A DNA stretch of 64,000 nt from NCBI RefSeq assembly GCF_900099895.1, contig NZ_FNDY01000007.1, positions 62,001 through 126,000 on the forward strand, written 5' to 3'. This DNA is from Paenibacillus naphthalenovorans (GTDB taxonomy: Bacteria > Bacillota > Bacilli > Paenibacillales > NBRC-103111). Under the pieces are notes generated by a model, which saw nothing but the letters and a program-made list of their open reading frames with translations, had not been told where the DNA came from and ran no database searches. The translations under genes were made by a program, and so were the position numbers. Shown in pieces: positions 62,531 through 64,000 of the stretch. Every line of letters starts with the position of its first letter. Within the stretch, counting starts at the first letter, position 1.

Positions 62531-63868
62531 TTAGTTTTGCTTCAAAATGGCATTCCCTTTTTCTTCAAGTATTTTCAAGCCTTGCTCCGCAGACATGGAA
62601 CCGGAAACCACTTGGTTCAGAACGCTTTGATAGACTTCGGCTTCCACTTGAGACCACTGCGGTACAGGAGTGGAGATACTTGGATACTCTAACCCTTTGA
62701 TAAAGACGAGGAATTCCGGATGCTCCTTGAAGTATGGCATGTCTGCAAGGTCTTTACGAATAGGCACGCGGTACGGATAGAAGTTGCCGTCATCGGATTT
62801 TTCACCCTTCATGACCAATTCTTGTCCTTCCTTGGAGCCCAGGAATTTGATCAGCCTGATCGCAGCATTCAATTTGTCGCCTTCAACGCCGGATGGAATG
62901 CACAGCATGTTCGGTCCGATATCCGCCGCTTTGCCTGCAGGTCCGGCCGGCACTTCAGCCGCTGCCACTTCGAACTTGTTGGTCGCCTTCCAGGCATCCG
63001 ACACTCCCCATGGCCCCTGGAACTGCATGGCTACCACTTGGTTGCGGAAATCCGCCATCACCGCGCCGCCGTCTTTGTTTACCGTATCCGGAGGCGTCAC
63101 CTCTTTAACAAGCTTGGTGTAGAACTCCAGCGCCTGCTTACCTTCCGGAGAGTTCAATCCAACCTGATAACCGCCTTTGCCGTCTTCTTTTACAATCTTG
63201 GCTCCAGCCTGGTTCATAAACATGTTGACCATCCAGGTGATATCGTACACTTGCTTGCCCACGAGACCAAGGCCGAATTGATCCGGCTTGCCGTCTCCAT
63301 TGGTATCGATCGTCAATTTCTTGGCCGTTTCATACAGCTCTTCCCATGTGGTCGGCGGATGCTGGATGCCGGCCTTATCAAAGAGCGTTTTGTTATATAC
63401 CAGCTGTACGGAATGTCCAAGCCATGGGTAGCCGTATAGCTTGCCATCCCATGTACCTAAGTCCCAGAGCTGCTCATAGTAATTGTCTTTTTCACTATTG
63501 AATTCTTCGGACAGGTCGACATAAGCTCCCTGCGGCGCCAGTCCGCGCACATCACGGTAAGGAATTTGCATCACTTCCGGCGCGTCCCCGCTGAGGATTT
63601 GCGTCAGCAGCTTCTGGCCGTTCTGGGCGCTTCCCAGCAATTCTACTTTGACATCCGGATTTTTCTTTTCGAATTCGTCCACAATCTCACGGATCGCTTT
63701 CCCCCGCGGGGAATCGCTCGCCCATGTGATTTGCATCCGGATGGAAGTCGTCTTGCCCGGCTCCGATGCCTTTTCCCCGGCGGACCCGTTATTTTCCTGC
63801 GCAGCTCCACAAGCGGTAAGAGATACCGCCATCATACCCGCGAACAATGCTCTTGGCCACTTTTTCAT
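62531..63868 (-). CDS. Sugar ABC transporter extracellular solute-binding lipoprotein
   Basis: 445 residues with lipobox SLTAC near residue 20. Family 1 solute-binding protein: domain pattern SDSPRGKAIREIVDEFEKKN and WLGHSVQLVYNKTLFDKAG. The binding site is built from several Trp (WATWEELY-type and WSQVEAEVYQS). First structural gene of the operon, after a LacI-type regulator. The sugar is unknown. Confidence 0.93.
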   Translation of the reverse strand: MKKWPRALFAGMMAVSLTACGAAQENNGSAGEKASEPGKTTSIRMQITWASDSPRGKAIREIVDEFEKKNPDVKVELLGSAQNGQKLLTQILSGDAPEVMQIPYRDVRGLAPQGAYVDLSEEFNSEKDNYYEQLWDLGTWDGKLYGYPWLGHSVQLVYNKTLFDKAGIQHPPTTWEELYETAKKLTIDTNGDGKPDQFGLGLVGKQVYDITWMVNMFMNQAGAKIVKEDGKGGYQVGLNSPEGKQALEFYTKLVKEVTPPDTVNKDGGAVMADFRNQVVAMQFQGPWGVSDAWKATNKFEVAAAEVPAGPAGKAADIGPNMLCIPSGVEGDKLNAAIRLIKFLGSKEGQELVMKGEKSDDGNFYPYRVPIRKDLADMPYFKEHPEFLVFIKGLEYPSISTPVPQWSQVEAEVYQSVLNQVVSGSMSAEQGLKILEEKGNAILKQN

Positions 63869-63926
63869 GTTAGGTAAGAACCTCCCTCAATCATTTCTTG
63901 ATATAAAAATCCTACGTATGCATTAT

Positions 63927-63940
63927 TGCTAACGTTGGCA
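63927..63940. promoter_or_regulatory. LacI/CcpA-type operator
   Basis: TGCTAACGTTGGCA is a near-perfect dyad with a central CG, typical of LacI-family operators. It also matches cre at 11 of 14. It lies between the LacI-like gene and the binding-protein gene, so it probably controls the operon. Confidence 0.5.
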
Positions 63941-63956
63941 TTTTTAGCGAAAAAAA

Positions 63957-64000
63957 TTAGATCGACTGCCTTTCACAAATCGTCGGCGAAATGAGTACCC
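63957..64000 (-). CDS. C-terminal end of a probable LacI-family regulator
   Basis: The last 13 codons in the window read VLISPTICERQSI before TAA at 63957. LacI-type regulators commonly end in PTxxxxRxS, and one is expected before a sugar ABC operon. The gene continues past the window edge, so the call is tentative. Confidence 0.5.
   Translation of the reverse strand, partial: VLISPTICERQSI

Noticed and set aside
1-64000. tRNA, rRNA, CRISPR arrays, transposases, prophage genes
   Set aside because: Looked for conserved tRNA loops, regular spaced repeats and transposase or integrase motifs in the translated frames and found none.

Overview
The window comes from a spore-forming, low- to mid-GC Gram-positive of the Bacillales and looks most like Paenibacillaceae. 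Signs for this are a caa3-type cta cluster with ctaG and ctaM, a spore-coat transglutaminase (Tgl), a YhcN/YlaJ-type spore lipoprotein, an LtaS-type enzyme, bacilliredoxin, a BmrCD-like exporter pair, an HprK homologue, strong AAGGAGG-type ribosome binding sites and many TTG/GTG starts. It reads as ordinary chromosome. I see no rRNA or tRNA gene, insertion sequence, prophage or CRISPR array.

Layout. 1-4.1 kb: the first codons of acpS, a lone bioA, a decayed manganese catalase, nadE, a bacilliredoxin and a two-gene operon of unknown function. 4.1-4.96 kb: a gene-poor divergent interval with a probable small structured RNA and a possible attenuated leader. 5-16.7 kb: housekeeping and stress genes (CNNM/CBS protein, flavoprotein, Pth2-like hydrolase, CDF metal exporter, NUDIX, DRE-TIM aldolase, radical SAM, malic enzyme, membrane-anchored ResA-like protein, NlpC/P60 hydrolase). 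16.8-22.5 kb: terminal oxidase genes, ctaCDEF followed by a separate ctaG-ctaM pair. 22.5-31.3 kb: spore lipoprotein, DEAD-box helicase, a guanylate-kinase-like protein with an altered P-loop, a CvfC-like HEAT protein, and a heterodimeric ABC exporter. 31.3-38.6 kb: glycosyltransferase-recQ-RNase H cluster, a small HTH regulator with its own operators and a micro-ORF, and assorted small genes. 38.9-46.3 kb: envelope genes (UgtP-like glycosyltransferase, NagZ lipoprotein, Tgl, LtaS-type synthase) plus dGTPase. 46.5-51.3 kb: protein kinase, PAP2 phosphatase, ArAE-family membrane protein, YdjO-like zinc-ribbon protein, HprK paralogue. 51.6-57.5 kb: YhfP-like reductase, DUF485 plus sodium:solute symporter with a cre site, and the LytS/LytR pair. 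57.7-64 kb: LOG-family protein, then a sugar ABC import operon with an intracellular glycoside hydrolase behind the tail of a LacI-type regulator.

How they fit together. The cta block encodes a cytochrome c oxidase and its assembly factors. LytSR beside DUF485 and the symporter resembles known carboxylate-sensing pairs, which suggests import of acetate or pyruvate under carbon catabolite control. The right-hand operon is a self-contained sugar uptake and degradation unit. The most interesting unexplained features are the 4.2-4.96 kb interval (a promoter-bounded structured RNA, an attenuator-like leader, and a hairpin between Shine-Dalgarno and start codon), the HprK paralogue that lacks a signature glutamate, and the guanylate-kinase homologue whose Walker A lysine is arginine.
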